Origin: Flavobacterium aquicola
Lineage (GTDB): Bacteria > Bacteroidota > Bacteroidia > Flavobacteriales > Flavobacteriaceae
Length of the DNA stretch: 64,000 nt
Reading direction: 5' to 3'
NCBI RefSeq assembly: GCF_003385115.1
Contig: NZ_QUNI01000003.1
Coordinates: 124,001-188,000 of the forward strand
Below the pieces are notes generated by a model that saw nothing but the letters and a program-made list of their open reading frames with translations, ran no database searches and was not told the DNA's origin. Shown here piece by piece: positions 18,048 to 26,627 of the stretch (positions within the stretch are counted from its first letter, which is position 1; each line of letters starts with the position of its first letter). The position numbers and the translations under genes were made by a program.

Positions 18048-18366
18048 ATAGGTCAAATTTTCTATTTTGATTATAAAGGAGTTTTGAAAAATTAAAATTG
18101 TTCTTTTATTAAAAGTTTGCGCATCATATAAAGTCATTAAGCAGTCTTTTTTGCGGTCAAAAAGAGAAAGAAGTGTTTTGTTGTTGCTTTATGCCTCATC
18201 GTGCTGTTTTAATCCTGTCGTTAAGGATAGAAATCTTATGGTAGGGCATTATTGTGGTTTAGCTTTCTTTTTTAGAAATAAAGAAGATTAGTTGAATTAG
18301 TGAATTTGAAATAATTGTATGCGTTGCAGGTAACGCTAAGTTTAATCAAAAGGCTTGATTCATAAA

Positions 18367-18404
18367 AAAAAATCCCATCTTGAAGAGACAAGATGGGATT
18401 TTTT
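18367..18404 (-). terminator. Terminator after tsf
   Basis: AAAAAATCCCATCTTG (18367-18382) and CAAGATGGGATTTTTT (18389-18404) form a perfect 16-bp stem with T-runs on both strands. It serves the minus-strand ribosomal operon. Confidence 0.85.
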
Positions 18405-18454
18405 ATGTAAACCGAAATCTTAATTATAATTTCGTTTGTTTAAATCAATAGGTA

Positions 18455-19417
18455 TTATCCCAAAGAAACTCTTTTGAAACCTGAGATTTCAACATTGAAT
18501 CCCTTAACATAATCGCCAACTTTTTTACTGTCATCTTTTATGAAGTTTTGGTCTAATAAAGCTTTCTCTTGATCTAAAGTAGTATTGTCAGAGATGAAAC
18601 GCTGAATTTTTCCTGGAATAATTTTGTCCCAAATTTGTTCTGGTTTACCTTCAGCTTTTAATTCAGCTTTAGCATCTTCTTCAGCTTGTTTCAAAACTTC
18701 TTCAGTTAATTGAGAGAAAGAAATGTATTTAGGAACATTTTTTAAAGTTTTTCCTAAACGTTTTGCCTCTTCATTTTCTTTTTCGATTATAGCAATACGA
18801 GCAGCAAGTTCAGAAGCAACGAAAGCAGGATCAAAATCTTTGTAAGATAATGTGTCAGCTCCCATAGAAGCAACCTGCATAGAGATGTCTTTGGTTATAA
18901 CGTCACCATTAGCAATTGGTGCAGAAATTGCTGTTAATGCAGCAATTTTGTTAACGTGAACATATGATCCAACGAATGCGCCTTCTAAAATTTCAAAGCC
19001 ACCGATTTCGATTTTTTCACCGATAACACCAGTTTGCTCGATTAATTTTTCAGCAACAGTAAGTCCATTGAAGTCTGAAGCTAAGAATTCTTCTTTAGAA
19101 GAGAAGTTGATAGCTCTTTCAACTAATTCTTTAGCTAAAGTTACGAAAGCTTCGTTTTTACCTACGAAATCTGTTTCACAGTTTAAAGTGATGATAGCTC
19201 CTTTAGTTTTGTCAGCATTGATAAAAGAAACAGCAGCTCCTTCAGAAGACTCACGGTCAGAACGGTTAGCAGCAACTTTTTGTCCTTTTTCTCTAAGGTT
19301 TTGTATCGCTTTATCGAAATCTCCATCAGCTTCAACTAAAGCTTTTTTACAGTCCATCATTCCGGCGCCTGTAGTTTGTCTTAATTTATTTACGTCTGCA
19401 GCAGTAATTGTTGCCAT
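18455..19417 (-). CDS. tsf: Translation elongation factor Ts
   Basis: EF-Ts is the nucleotide-exchange factor that recycles EF-Tu-GDP. Start ATG 19417 (MATITAADVNKLRQTTGAG) matches all family N-termini; an upstream in-frame ATG at 19462 is rejected. The UBA-like N-terminal domain contains GAGMMDCKKALVEADGDFDKA, and the EF-Tu contact segment is TDFVGKNEAF. The 320-residue chain includes the usual central dimerisation region. It is the last gene of rplM-rpsI-rpsB-tsf, 125 bp after rpsB. Confidence 0.98.
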   Translation of the reverse strand: MATITAADVNKLRQTTGAGMMDCKKALVEADGDFDKAIQNLREKGQKVAANRSDRESSEGAAVSFINADKTKGAIITLNCETDFVGKNEAFVTLAKELVERAINFSSKEEFLASDFNGLTVAEKLIEQTGVIGEKIEIGGFEILEGAFVGSYVHVNKIAALTAISAPIANGDVITKDISMQVASMGADTLSYKDFDPAFVASELAARIAIIEKENEEAKRLGKTLKNVPKYISFSQLTEEVLKQAEEDAKAELKAEGKPEQIWDKIIPGKIQRFISDNTTLDQEKALLDQNFIKDDSKKVGDYVKGFNVEISGFKRVSLG

Positions 19418-19542
19418 AATATTTTTTGTTTTAATGTTAAAAGTAAAAATTCCAATCTTCAAATCCCAAATTCCAACGTTATCAGATAGTTAAAAATCTA
19501 ATTATGGAATTTGGAATTTAAAATTGGAATTTAAAATTTGAT

Positions 19543-20334
19543 TTATTCTTCAGTTGCTGGAGCTGCAGGAGCTTCAACAGCTGCTACTTCAGCTACAGGA
19601 GCTTCAGTTTCAGCAACTTCAGTAGCATCTGTTTCTTTGTCAGATGTTCTGTTTGCAAGACCATCAATAATTGAAGCAGTTACTAAAGATAAAATTTTAT
19701 CAATTGATTTAGAAGCATCATCATTTGCAGGGATAACATAATCTACTTCACGTGGATCAGAGTTAGTATCAACCATTGCAAAAACTGGAATGTTTAATTT
19801 TTGAGCTTCTTTTATTGCGATGTGTTCAGCTTTGATATCTACTACGAACAATGCTGCAGGAAGTCTAGACATATCTGCGATTGAACCTAAGTTTTTCTCT
19901 AGTTTAGCACGAAGACGATCAACTTGCAAACGCTCTTTTTTAGAAAGAGTCATGAATGTACCATCTTTCTTCATTTTATCGATAGTAGCCATTTTTTTAA
20001 CAGCTTTACGGATAGTTACGAAGTTAGTCAGCATTCCGCCAGGCCATCTTTCAGTGATATAAGGCATGTTTGCAGCTTTTGCTTTGTCAGCAACGATATC
20101 TTTTGCTTGTTTTTTGGTAGCAACGAATAATATTTTTCTACCTGATGCAGCGATTTTTTTCAAAGCTTCATTAGCTTCTTCGATTTTTGCTGCAGTTTTA
20201 TATAGATTGATAATGTGAATACCATTACGCTCCATATAAATGTAAGGAGCCATATTTGGATCCCATTTTCTAGTCATGTGTCCAAAATGAACACCTGCTT
20301 CTAGTAATTCTTTTACTTCTACTTTGTTTGACAT
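19543..20334 (-). CDS. rpsB: 30S ribosomal protein S2
   Basis: S2 is a late-assembling protein of the small subunit needed for S1 binding. The 263-residue protein has VKELLEAGVHFGHMTRKWDPNM, ILFVATKKQAKDIV, ERWPGGMLTNF, PAALFVVDIKAEHIAIKEA and VFAMVDTNSDPREVDYVIPANDDA. A Glu/Ala/Pro/Val-rich C-terminal tail (last about 35 residues, VAEVAAVEAPAAPATEE) extends beyond the ribosomal core and is common in Bacteroidota. It precedes tsf, as in most bacteria. Confidence 0.98.
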   Translation of the reverse strand: MSNKVEVKELLEAGVHFGHMTRKWDPNMAPYIYMERNGIHIINLYKTAAKIEEANEALKKIAASGRKILFVATKKQAKDIVADKAKAANMPYITERWPGGMLTNFVTIRKAVKKMATIDKMKKDGTFMTLSKKERLQVDRLRAKLEKNLGSIADMSRLPAALFVVDIKAEHIAIKEAQKLNIPVFAMVDTNSDPREVDYVIPANDDASKSIDKILSLVTASIIDGLANRTSDKETDATEVAETEAPVAEVAAVEAPAAPATEE

Positions 20335-20380
20335 TTTTTGTACTAGTTTACGTTCTGTTGAATTAGCAATGGTCCTTATG

Positions 20381-20415
20381 GCTTTAAGCTTTAAGCTTTA
20401 GGCTCTAGGCTTCAT
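20381..20415. repeat. 7-bp tandem repeat between rpsI and rpsB
   Basis: Five head-to-tail 7-mers: GCTTTAA, GCTTTAA, GCTTTAG, GCTCTAG, GCTTCAT. It lies in the 188-bp spacer of the ribosomal operon. Similar AGGCTTT words occur at 6486-6515. Confidence 0.7.
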
Positions 20416-20522
20416 TTAGATGCTAAACTAATTTCCCACCTCGATGGGACAACAACAACATTGTTTTAAATTTTTTAATACATTCTAGAATGTCTTGTAC
20501 GTATTGCACAAGACAGGCAATA

Positions 20523-20909
20523 TTAACGTTTAGAGAATTGGAATCTCTTACGAGCTTTCTTCTGACCGAATTTCTTACGTTCAACCATTCTTGGATCTCT
20601 TGTTAACAAACCTTCTGGCTTCAAAATTCCTCTGTTTTCAGCATTTACTTCACACATAACGCGTGCCAATGCCATTCTTACAGCTTCTGCTTGACCATTT
20701 GAACCACCTCCGTAAACGTTTACTTTTACGTCAAAGTTACTTGCATTTTCTGTCATAGATAATGGTTGTAAAACTTTGTATTGTAAAGTTGCAGTTGGAA
20801 AGTAAGTTGCGAATTCTTTTTTGTTTACAGTGATTACTCCTGTTCCTTCAGAAACATAAACACGTGCAACAGCGGTTTTTCTTCTACCGATTTTGTGAAT
20901 AACTCCCAT
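20523..20909 (-). CDS. rpsI: 30S ribosomal protein S9
   Basis: S9 contacts P-site tRNA with its C-terminal tail. The 128-residue protein begins MGVIHKIGRRKTAVARVYV, has VYGGGSNGQAEAVRMALAR in the middle and ends with the conserved GQKKARKRFQFSKR tail reaching the terminal Lys-Arg. It abuts rplM (one shared base), the standard L13-S9 pair. Confidence 0.98.
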   Translation of the reverse strand: MGVIHKIGRRKTAVARVYVSEGTGVITVNKKEFATYFPTATLQYKVLQPLSMTENASNFDVKVNVYGGGSNGQAEAVRMALARVMCEVNAENRGILKPEGLLTRDPRMVERKKFGQKKARKRFQFSKR

Positions 20910-21364
20910 TACTTAAGATCGTTTAGGTTAACAGTTCTAGGTTTTTGAGCTCCTTGTTTGTGCTCAGATCCTACAACAACATTTAAATTTCTGAAAAGTT
21001 CAGCTCCTAATTTGTTTTTAGGTAACATTCCTTTTACTGCTTTCTCTACTAATAATGCAGGGTTTTTTGCTTGCAATACTTTAGCAGTTAAAGTTCTTTG
21101 TCCTCCTGGGTAACCTGTGTGACGAACATATGTTTTTTCGTCTAATTTGTTACCTGTAAGGTTGATTTTTTCTGAGTTGATAACAATTACGTTATCTCCA
21201 CAGTCTACGTGTGGTGTGTAACTTGGCTTGTACTTACCTCTTAAAATCATAGCGACTTTAGTAGCAAGACGTCCTAAGTTATGACCATCAGCGTCTACAA
21301 CAATCCATTCTTTTGTAGAATTGGCTTTTGTTGCTGAAATTGTCTTGTAGCTTAATGCGTTCAC
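20909..21364 (-). CDS. rplM: 50S ribosomal protein L13
   Basis: L13 is an early-assembly protein of the large subunit. The 151-residue protein has EWIVVDADGHNLGRLATKVA, LRGKYKPSYTPHVDCGDNVIVIN, YVRHTGYPGGQRTLTA, and VEKAVKGMLPKNKLG. It is the first gene of the operon; the promoter lies 46-76 bp upstream and the short leader contains a CCCC-TTTATT-GGGG hairpin (21393-21406). Confidence 0.98.
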   Translation of the reverse strand: MNALSYKTISATKANSTKEWIVVDADGHNLGRLATKVAMILRGKYKPSYTPHVDCGDNVIVINSEKINLTGNKLDEKTYVRHTGYPGGQRTLTAKVLQAKNPALLVEKAVKGMLPKNKLGAELFRNLNVVVGSEHKQGAQKPRTVNLNDLK

Positions 21365-21409
21365 AATAATATATTTTAATTAAACATTCCATCCCCAATA
21401 AAGGGGTTG

Positions 21410-21440
21410 CAAAAGTACAATTAATTATTTTAAATCCAAA
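21410..21440 (-). promoter_or_regulatory. Promoter of the rplM-rpsI-rpsB-tsf operon
   Basis: Minus strand TTTG (21440-21437), 19 nt, TACTTTTG (21417-21410): a full Bacteroidota consensus promoter. The transcript would begin near 21403, at the leader hairpin. Confidence 0.78.
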
Positions 21441-21713
21441 TAGCTTAATTGATTATTTTTTTAGTGAGTTTATGCTGATAATCAAATATATATTTATTGA
21501 ATGGTAAATTCAGTTGCATCGACGTTTCATTCTTTTGCAATAATTTTGATTTTTTTTTTTTTGATGTTGCATTTTTTTTGTACTTTTCCGTTTTATCGAA
21601 TAAATGCCTGCTTTTTTTTATGTTTTTTAGTAAAAAATTAGGTATGTACTGTTAAATACGGATAATTTTCAATTTTAGGACTATTAATTTAGTTTAAATA
21701 CCACCCCTCTCCA
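21441..21713. other. Intergenic region between divergent rplM and the lacI-type gene
   Basis: A very A/T-rich spacer with long T-runs near 21548-21590. Apart from the rplM promoter at its left edge I see no ORF, no RNA gene and no clear promoter for the plus-strand regulator. Confidence 0.5.
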
Positions 21714-22739
21714 ATGAAAGCAAAAGCAACATTAAAACAAATTGCAAAAGAACTTAATGTTTCGGTATCTACTGTTTCTAAGGCGCTTAATGACAGTCCT
21801 GAGATTAGCGAACAAACGAAAGTAAGGATTAAAGAATATGCAAAATTAAAAAATTATAAGCCCAACGTTATTGGTCTGAACCTTAAAAATCGTAAAACTA
21901 AAACGATCGGCGTTATTATACCTAATATATTAAATTCATTTTTCGCCAAGGTTTTCAGCGGTATTGAAAAGGTGGCAGATGAAAGGGGTTATAATGTTAT
22001 TATGTGTATTTCTAATGAGTCGTTAGACAAAGAGGCGCATACAATGGAAATGCTGAGTAACGGAACTATCGACGGTTTCGTTTTGTCTATTTCTGAAGAG
22101 GCGCAAAAACTGAATGATTACAGCCATTTTAATTCGATAATAAATGACGGTACGCCTATCGTTATGTTTGACAGAACCACAGACGAAGTAGAATGTGATA
22201 AAGTGATTGTTGATGATTTTGATTCGGGTCAGAATGCTACCCAGCACCTGATTGATTTAGGCTGTAGAAACATTGCTTTAATTTCGTCTTCAAATAATTT
22301 AAGTGTTGGTAAATTAAGAGCTGAAGGATATTTAAAAGCCCTGCAGTTAAATAATATAGCAATCAATGAAAATATTATTATCCGAACAGAATCAGAATCT
22401 GATCATGATTTAGCGGAGAAGATTGAGGAATTGTATTCTAATAATCTTGTTGACGGCGTTTTTGCATTGGAAGAAAATGATTCAGTTGCAGCTTTAAAAG
22501 TTGGAGTAAAGAAAGGATATAAAATTCCGAAGGACCTAAAAATTATTGGTTTTGCTGATGGAATTCTTGCTTCCAGACGTTTATCACCTAGTTTAACTAC
22601 TGTCAGCCAGCATGGAATTGAGATTGGAGAAGAAGCTGTAAGATTGTTAATTGACCGATTAGAATCTAAAGAAGAACACAAACCTTTTGAAACAGTTGTC
22701 ATCAAAACAAAATTAAAGGAAAGAGAATCCACTACATAA
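21714..22739 (+). CDS. LacI family transcriptional regulator
   Basis: The 341-residue DNA-binding repressor or activator has the LacI helix-turn-helix at residues 3-28 (ATLKQIAKELNVSVSTVSKA) and the hinge helix region KLKNYKPNVIGLNLK. The periplasmic-binding-protein-like core follows (KTIGVIIPNILNSFFAKVFSGIE, TPIVMFDRT, VDDFDSGQNATQHLIDLGCRNIALI, KIIGFADGILASRRLSPSLTTVSQ). The family senses sugars. The amylase 2 kb downstream makes a maltodextrin ligand plausible but this is inference. A terminator follows. Confidence 0.93.
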   Translation: MKAKATLKQIAKELNVSVSTVSKALNDSPEISEQTKVRIKEYAKLKNYKPNVIGLNLKNRKTKTIGVIIPNILNSFFAKVFSGIEKVADERGYNVIMCISNESLDKEAHTMEMLSNGTIDGFVLSISEEAQKLNDYSHFNSIINDGTPIVMFDRTTDEVECDKVIVDDFDSGQNATQHLIDLGCRNIALISSSNNLSVGKLRAEGYLKALQLNNIAINENIIIRTESESDHDLAEKIEELYSNNLVDGVFALEENDSVAALKVGVKKGYKIPKDLKIIGFADGILASRRLSPSLTTVSQHGIEIGEEAVRLLIDRLESKEEHKPFETVVIKTKLKERESTT

Positions 22740-22747
22740 TAAAAGAG

Positions 22748-22772
22748 CCATTCGTATTGAATGGTTTTTTTT
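22748..22772 (+). terminator. Intrinsic terminator after the LacI-type gene
   Basis: CCATTC (22748-22753), 5-nt loop, GAATGG (22759-22764), then eight T's. Confidence 0.78.
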
Positions 22773-22775
22773 ATG

Positions 22776-23504
22776 CTATTTTTTTAGAAATGATTGCAAA
22801 TGATTAATCGTTGTTGTGCTGTAAAGCCTTCCGATTGGCAGCATTTTATTTTTTATGGTTACAGAACGGCTGTTGAACTGTGTGACTTTTTTCAAAGGAA
22901 TCAGGAAGGAACGATGAATCCTGAGAAATAATCCTTCGGGCAGTTTCTCGATTATTTCTGTAATAGATTGATGGGTTTTAAAACAATCGCTTTCGGTATG
23001 AATGAGCAGATAATTCCCCTGTGCTTCGAAATAATTTATTTCACCCAGATATAATTTGAGTGTTTTTCTTTCACATTTTACAAAAATAAAAGGACGCTCG
23101 GCTTCCGCTTGTGTCAGCTGTTCGAATTGCTGATTCGTTTTCTGAATTTTACAGTATTTGTGTATTGCTTTCGAAAACCGTTCGAATGAAATTGGTTTCA
23201 ATAAATAGTCGATTGCTTCCAATTCGAATCCGTCTACAGCATGCTGTGGATTGGCAGTTGTAAAAATAATTCCGATATCTTCCGGCAATGTTTTTGCAAA
23301 CTCAATTCCGGATTTTCCAGGTAAATTGATGTCTAAAAAAAGTAAATCAATTTTTTGGGTTTTCAAAAGATGCAGTGCAGTATTTGTGCTCATGAATTTT
23401 CCTTTCAAATCCAGAAAATCAAATTTGGCAATATGCATCTCAAGCAAAATTGATGCCGGGAGTTCATCTTCAATTATAATGCAGTTGATTCTAGTGGGTG
23501 TCAT
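22776..23504 (-). CDS. LytTR-type response regulator
   Basis: The 242-residue protein has a receiver domain (residues 6 to about 120) with IIEDE acidic pocket, phospho-acceptor D58 in LLFLDINLPGKSG and the conserved Lys in YLLKPISFERF. A LytTR DNA-binding domain (about 140-242) follows, with FIFVKCERKTLKLYLGEINYFEAQGNY and FLRIHRSFLIPLKKV. The gene overlaps the 3' end of the upstream kinase gene by 14 bp, a textbook two-component operon. It is transcribed divergently from the amylase gene, so the amylase operon is a possible target. Confidence 0.94.
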   Translation of the reverse strand: MTPTRINCIIIEDELPASILLEMHIAKFDFLDLKGKFMSTNTALHLLKTQKIDLLFLDINLPGKSGIEFAKTLPEDIGIIFTTANPQHAVDGFELEAIDYLLKPISFERFSKAIHKYCKIQKTNQQFEQLTQAEAERPFIFVKCERKTLKLYLGEINYFEAQGNYLLIHTESDCFKTHQSITEIIEKLPEGLFLRIHRSFLIPLKKVTQFNSRSVTIKNKMLPIGRLYSTTTINHLQSFLKK

Positions 23505-24564
23505 TTGTTTTTATTTTTAATGAAACAAAAAAAGAATCACCTTCATTTTTTACTGTCAAAATATGCTGATCCGGATAAAGCAGTTCCAGTCTTCTTTTTA
23601 CATTATTGATTCCGACTCCGCTGTATGGATTCTCCGTGTTTTCATTATTTGAAAAATCAGAAGGCAGACTATTTTCAATTTTTATCACCAGCCATTCTTC
23701 TGAAGCGGTAATCGAAATAGTAATCCATGCAGTTTCATTGGCATCATCCAGACAGAATTTGAAACTGTTTTCAATAAAAGGAAGAATCAGGAAAGGTTCG
23801 ATAAATTGATTTTCTGTAATTCCGTTGGTGCTGAAACTAAGTTCAAGCCGGTTGTCAAACCGTAATTGCTGTAGTGAAATATAATTTTTTAAATATTCTA
23901 TTTCTTTTTCCAAAGGAATAGATTTCGTATTTATCTCATAAACGGAATACCGCAGGAAATCTGAAATTTTAAGCACAATATCTGCAGAATCATCTGACTT
24001 GCTCAGGATTTTAGAGTACAGACTATTTAGCACATTAAATAAAAAGTGCGGGTGAAATTGATTCCGCAGTGAAAATAATTCGGCTTGAAGTTTTTCGGTC
24101 AAAATGGATTGAACCCTGTTTTTCTCTTCTGCGAGATAATAAATCAATTTTATGGCTAACGGAATGGTAACAACAAATTGTAGTTTGATTACATTATATA
24201 GGTAAGCGGGTGCATAAAACAATGGTTCGGCTTTCCACTCGGTCAGATTGATGGCAATAATAATATAATTATCGATAAGTCGCTGAATAAAGGCGAAGAG
24301 CAGAATCAGGAAAAGATAAGTAAAAAGGAACAGCGTCTTTTTCTTTTTGAAGAATAGAAAAGGCATTGCCAATTCAACAATCAGTAAAACGAACAATATT
24401 TTGGACGGAGTGCTGTAACATTCATTGGATAAAGCTCTCCAGAAATCGGAAGTTGGTAATCCCTGAATTAAACTGAAAAGCAAAATATATCCCAACCAAT
24501 AAAATGTATACAATTTTATTTTCTGTGAAGTCCTTTCAGAATATATACTTACATCGCTCATCAT
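23491..24564 (-). CDS. LytS/YehU-type membrane histidine kinase
   Basis: The start at ATG 24564 (or 24561, MSDVSIY) is preferred over the in-frame ATG at 24660, which adds a hydrophilic tail. About four hydrophobic helices lie in the first 160 residues. The His_kinase domain follows with FHPHFLFNVLNSLYSKIL (phospho-accepting His), then PFLILPFIENSFKFCLD (N box) and GVGINNVKRRLELLYP (G box). No extracellular sensor domain of size is present, so the signal is probably sensed in or near the membrane. It is paired with the overlapping LytTR regulator. Confidence 0.92.
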   Translation of the reverse strand: MMSDVSIYSERTSQKIKLYTFYWLGYILLFSLIQGLPTSDFWRALSNECYSTPSKILFVLLIVELAMPFLFFKKKKTLFLFTYLFLILLFAFIQRLIDNYIIIAINLTEWKAEPLFYAPAYLYNVIKLQFVVTIPLAIKLIYYLAEEKNRVQSILTEKLQAELFSLRNQFHPHFLFNVLNSLYSKILSKSDDSADIVLKISDFLRYSVYEINTKSIPLEKEIEYLKNYISLQQLRFDNRLELSFSTNGITENQFIEPFLILPFIENSFKFCLDDANETAWITISITASEEWLVIKIENSLPSDFSNNENTENPYSGVGINNVKRRLELLYPDQHILTVKNEGDSFFVSLKIKTNDTH

Positions 24565-24763
24565 GTTTTTTCTAAAATGTAAATCTAAGAGTTTTGTTTT
24601 AGAATTTAAATCAATGTGGTTTAGAAAACACGTTTTCATATTCAGATGACATGCGGTCATAATGGTTATTTACAATAGAAAACAGGTCGTTTAAATAAGT
24701 GGCTTTCTGATGCCGGAAAAGGAAAATACCTTTCGCCAACTATTTAAATCACAAATAACTATT

Positions 24764-26611
24764 ATGAAAAAAACAATTTTACTGCTGATGCTTGGTTTTT
24801 CTTTGGTAACCAATGCAAAGAACACCGAAGTCTATCCGACAAACTGGTGGACAGACATGAAAACCAATGCCATTCAATTGCTTATCCGAACTACTGATGA
24901 TGTTTTTTTATCTGATAAAGTAACCATCAATTATCCCGGAATAACTGTTGCAAAAACCTATTCTTTTCCAAACCAAAAATACATTGCTGTAGATATTGTC
25001 ATTGCACCAGAAGCTGTTGCCGGTGATGTAATTATCGAACTGAATCAAAAGGGAGGAAAACAAAAAATAAAATGGCCTCTTTACAACCGAAGATCTGGCA
25101 ATGGAACACAATACGCGCAGGGCGTAACTTCCAGTGATTTTATTGATTTGATTATGGTAGACCGTTTCAGTAACGGGGATGTGACAAATGACAAAGTAAA
25201 AGGAATGAGAGATCAATCTCTTAACCGAAACGAAATGTACGATCGTCATGGCGGGGATCTGCAGGGAGTGATCAATAATCTGGATTATATTCAGGGGCTT
25301 GGTGTTACTACATTGTGGTTTACTCCAATCATGGAAAATGATATGGAAAAAAGAACCGAACACGGATATGCTATTACTAATCATTACAAAATTGACAAGC
25401 GATATGGTGACGATGCTTTGTATGAAAAATTGAGTAATCAATTACATCAAAGAGGGATGAAACTTATTTTTGATGCGGTTTACAATCATATGGGGTCTTT
25501 TCACTTCTTAGAACTGGATCCGCCGGCGAATGACTGGGTACACCGATGGCCGGCTTACACGCAGACAAATTACAGAGAGATTACTTTGTTTGATCCTTAC
25601 GGAACAAAATCTGATAAAAAAAGAATGAGTGACGGCTGGTTTGATTCTATAATGCCGGACATCAATCAGGACAATCCGTTTATGGCTAATTTTATTATTC
25701 AAAACTGCATTTGGCATATCGAGAAGTTTGGAATCGACGGAGTTCGTCTGGATACATACACTTATAATGATTTGGATTTTGCCAATCGCTGTAATAAAGC
25801 AATTATGGATGAGTTCCCGAAAATCAGCATTTTTGGAGAAATCATGGTTCATGGCGTGGCCAATCAGGCGTATTTTGAACAAAATAATTTGGATGTCAGT
25901 TTCAAAAGCAACCTGCCTTCGGTGGTGGATTTTCAAGCATTGTATTACGGAATTATTCCAGCCTTGACCGAGCCTTTTGGATGGAAAGAAGGAGTGAACA
26001 GATTGTATTATACTTTGAGCAGTGATTATTTAAGCAAGAACCCGATGCAAAAAGTACTGTTGCTGGACAATCATGACGAACCTCGTTTCTTTTCATTGGT
26101 AGGAGAGAATGTCGAAAAGCAAAAAATGGGTTTCCAATGGTTGCTGACCTGCAGAGGAATTCCGCAATTGTATTATGGATCCGAAGTGCTGGCAAAAGGA
26201 TTCAAAGCTCCTGATGGTTTGGTTCGTGCCGATTTTCCCGGCGGATGGAATGAAGATACCAAAAATGCATTTACTGGAAAAGGAATGACAGATGACGAAA
26301 AATCAACACAGGATTTGGTTCGGAAACTGGCTAATTACAGAAAGAATTCCTCGGCACTAAAAACAGGAAAAATGATGCATTATGTTCCTGTTGACGGATT
26401 GTATGTGTATTTCAGATATGATGAAAATCAAACAATAATGTGTGTGATGAATACAAGTGATTCCGAAAAAGAAATTGACTTTCAGAAGTATGACGAAAGA
26501 ACGGCTGGTTTCGCTTCCGCAAAAAATGTACTGACGGATGAAATCCTGAAAACATCAGACAAAACAACTATCCCAGCAACGAAAATGTGGGTTTTGGAAC
26601 TGAGTAAATAG
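24764..26611 (+). CDS. Exported GH13 alpha-amylase/cyclomaltodextrinase-type enzyme
   Basis: It hydrolyses alpha-1,4-glucans, probably maltodextrins, in the periplasm or outside. Start ATG 24764 gives a signal peptide MKKTILLLMLGFSLVTNA. An N-terminal cyclomaltodextrinase-N-like domain follows (VYPTNWWTDMKTNAIQLL). The GH13 barrel has LIMVDRFSNGD, DAVYNHMG (region I), GVRLDTY (nucleophile D330), IFGEIMVHG (acid/base E359) and LLDNHDEPRF (transition-state D438). The 615-residue chain ends in a C-terminal beta domain. It is similar in layout to SusA-type neopullulanases. It is divergent from the LytS/LytTR pair and followed 16 bp later by the DUF5916 gene. Confidence 0.92.
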   Translation: MKKTILLLMLGFSLVTNAKNTEVYPTNWWTDMKTNAIQLLIRTTDDVFLSDKVTINYPGITVAKTYSFPNQKYIAVDIVIAPEAVAGDVIIELNQKGGKQKIKWPLYNRRSGNGTQYAQGVTSSDFIDLIMVDRFSNGDVTNDKVKGMRDQSLNRNEMYDRHGGDLQGVINNLDYIQGLGVTTLWFTPIMENDMEKRTEHGYAITNHYKIDKRYGDDALYEKLSNQLHQRGMKLIFDAVYNHMGSFHFLELDPPANDWVHRWPAYTQTNYREITLFDPYGTKSDKKRMSDGWFDSIMPDINQDNPFMANFIIQNCIWHIEKFGIDGVRLDTYTYNDLDFANRCNKAIMDEFPKISIFGEIMVHGVANQAYFEQNNLDVSFKSNLPSVVDFQALYYGIIPALTEPFGWKEGVNRLYYTLSSDYLSKNPMQKVLLLDNHDEPRFFSLVGENVEKQKMGFQWLLTCRGIPQLYYGSEVLAKGFKAPDGLVRADFPGGWNEDTKNAFTGKGMTDDEKSTQDLVRKLANYRKNSSALKTGKMMHYVPVDGLYVYFRYDENQTIMCVMNTSDSEKEIDFQKYDERTAGFASAKNVLTDEILKTSDKTTIPATKMWVLELSK

Positions 26612-26627
26612 TTTAAGATTTCTTGTG

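Larger units (their letters stand above)
17959..18454. other. Gene-free interval between MFS and tsf
   Basis: About 500 bp without a credible ORF. It holds two terminators (18014-18047 and 18367-18404). The middle part (18050-18360) contains GGATAGAAATC and a GCGTTGCAGGTAACGC hairpin near 18321. I recognise no RNA gene here. Confidence 0.6.

Noticed and set aside
18200..18260. Fourth copy of the interspersed hairpin family
   Set aside because: Only GGATAGAAATC resembles the left flank. There is no 11-bp stem or GTGGATAGC right flank, so the match could be chance.
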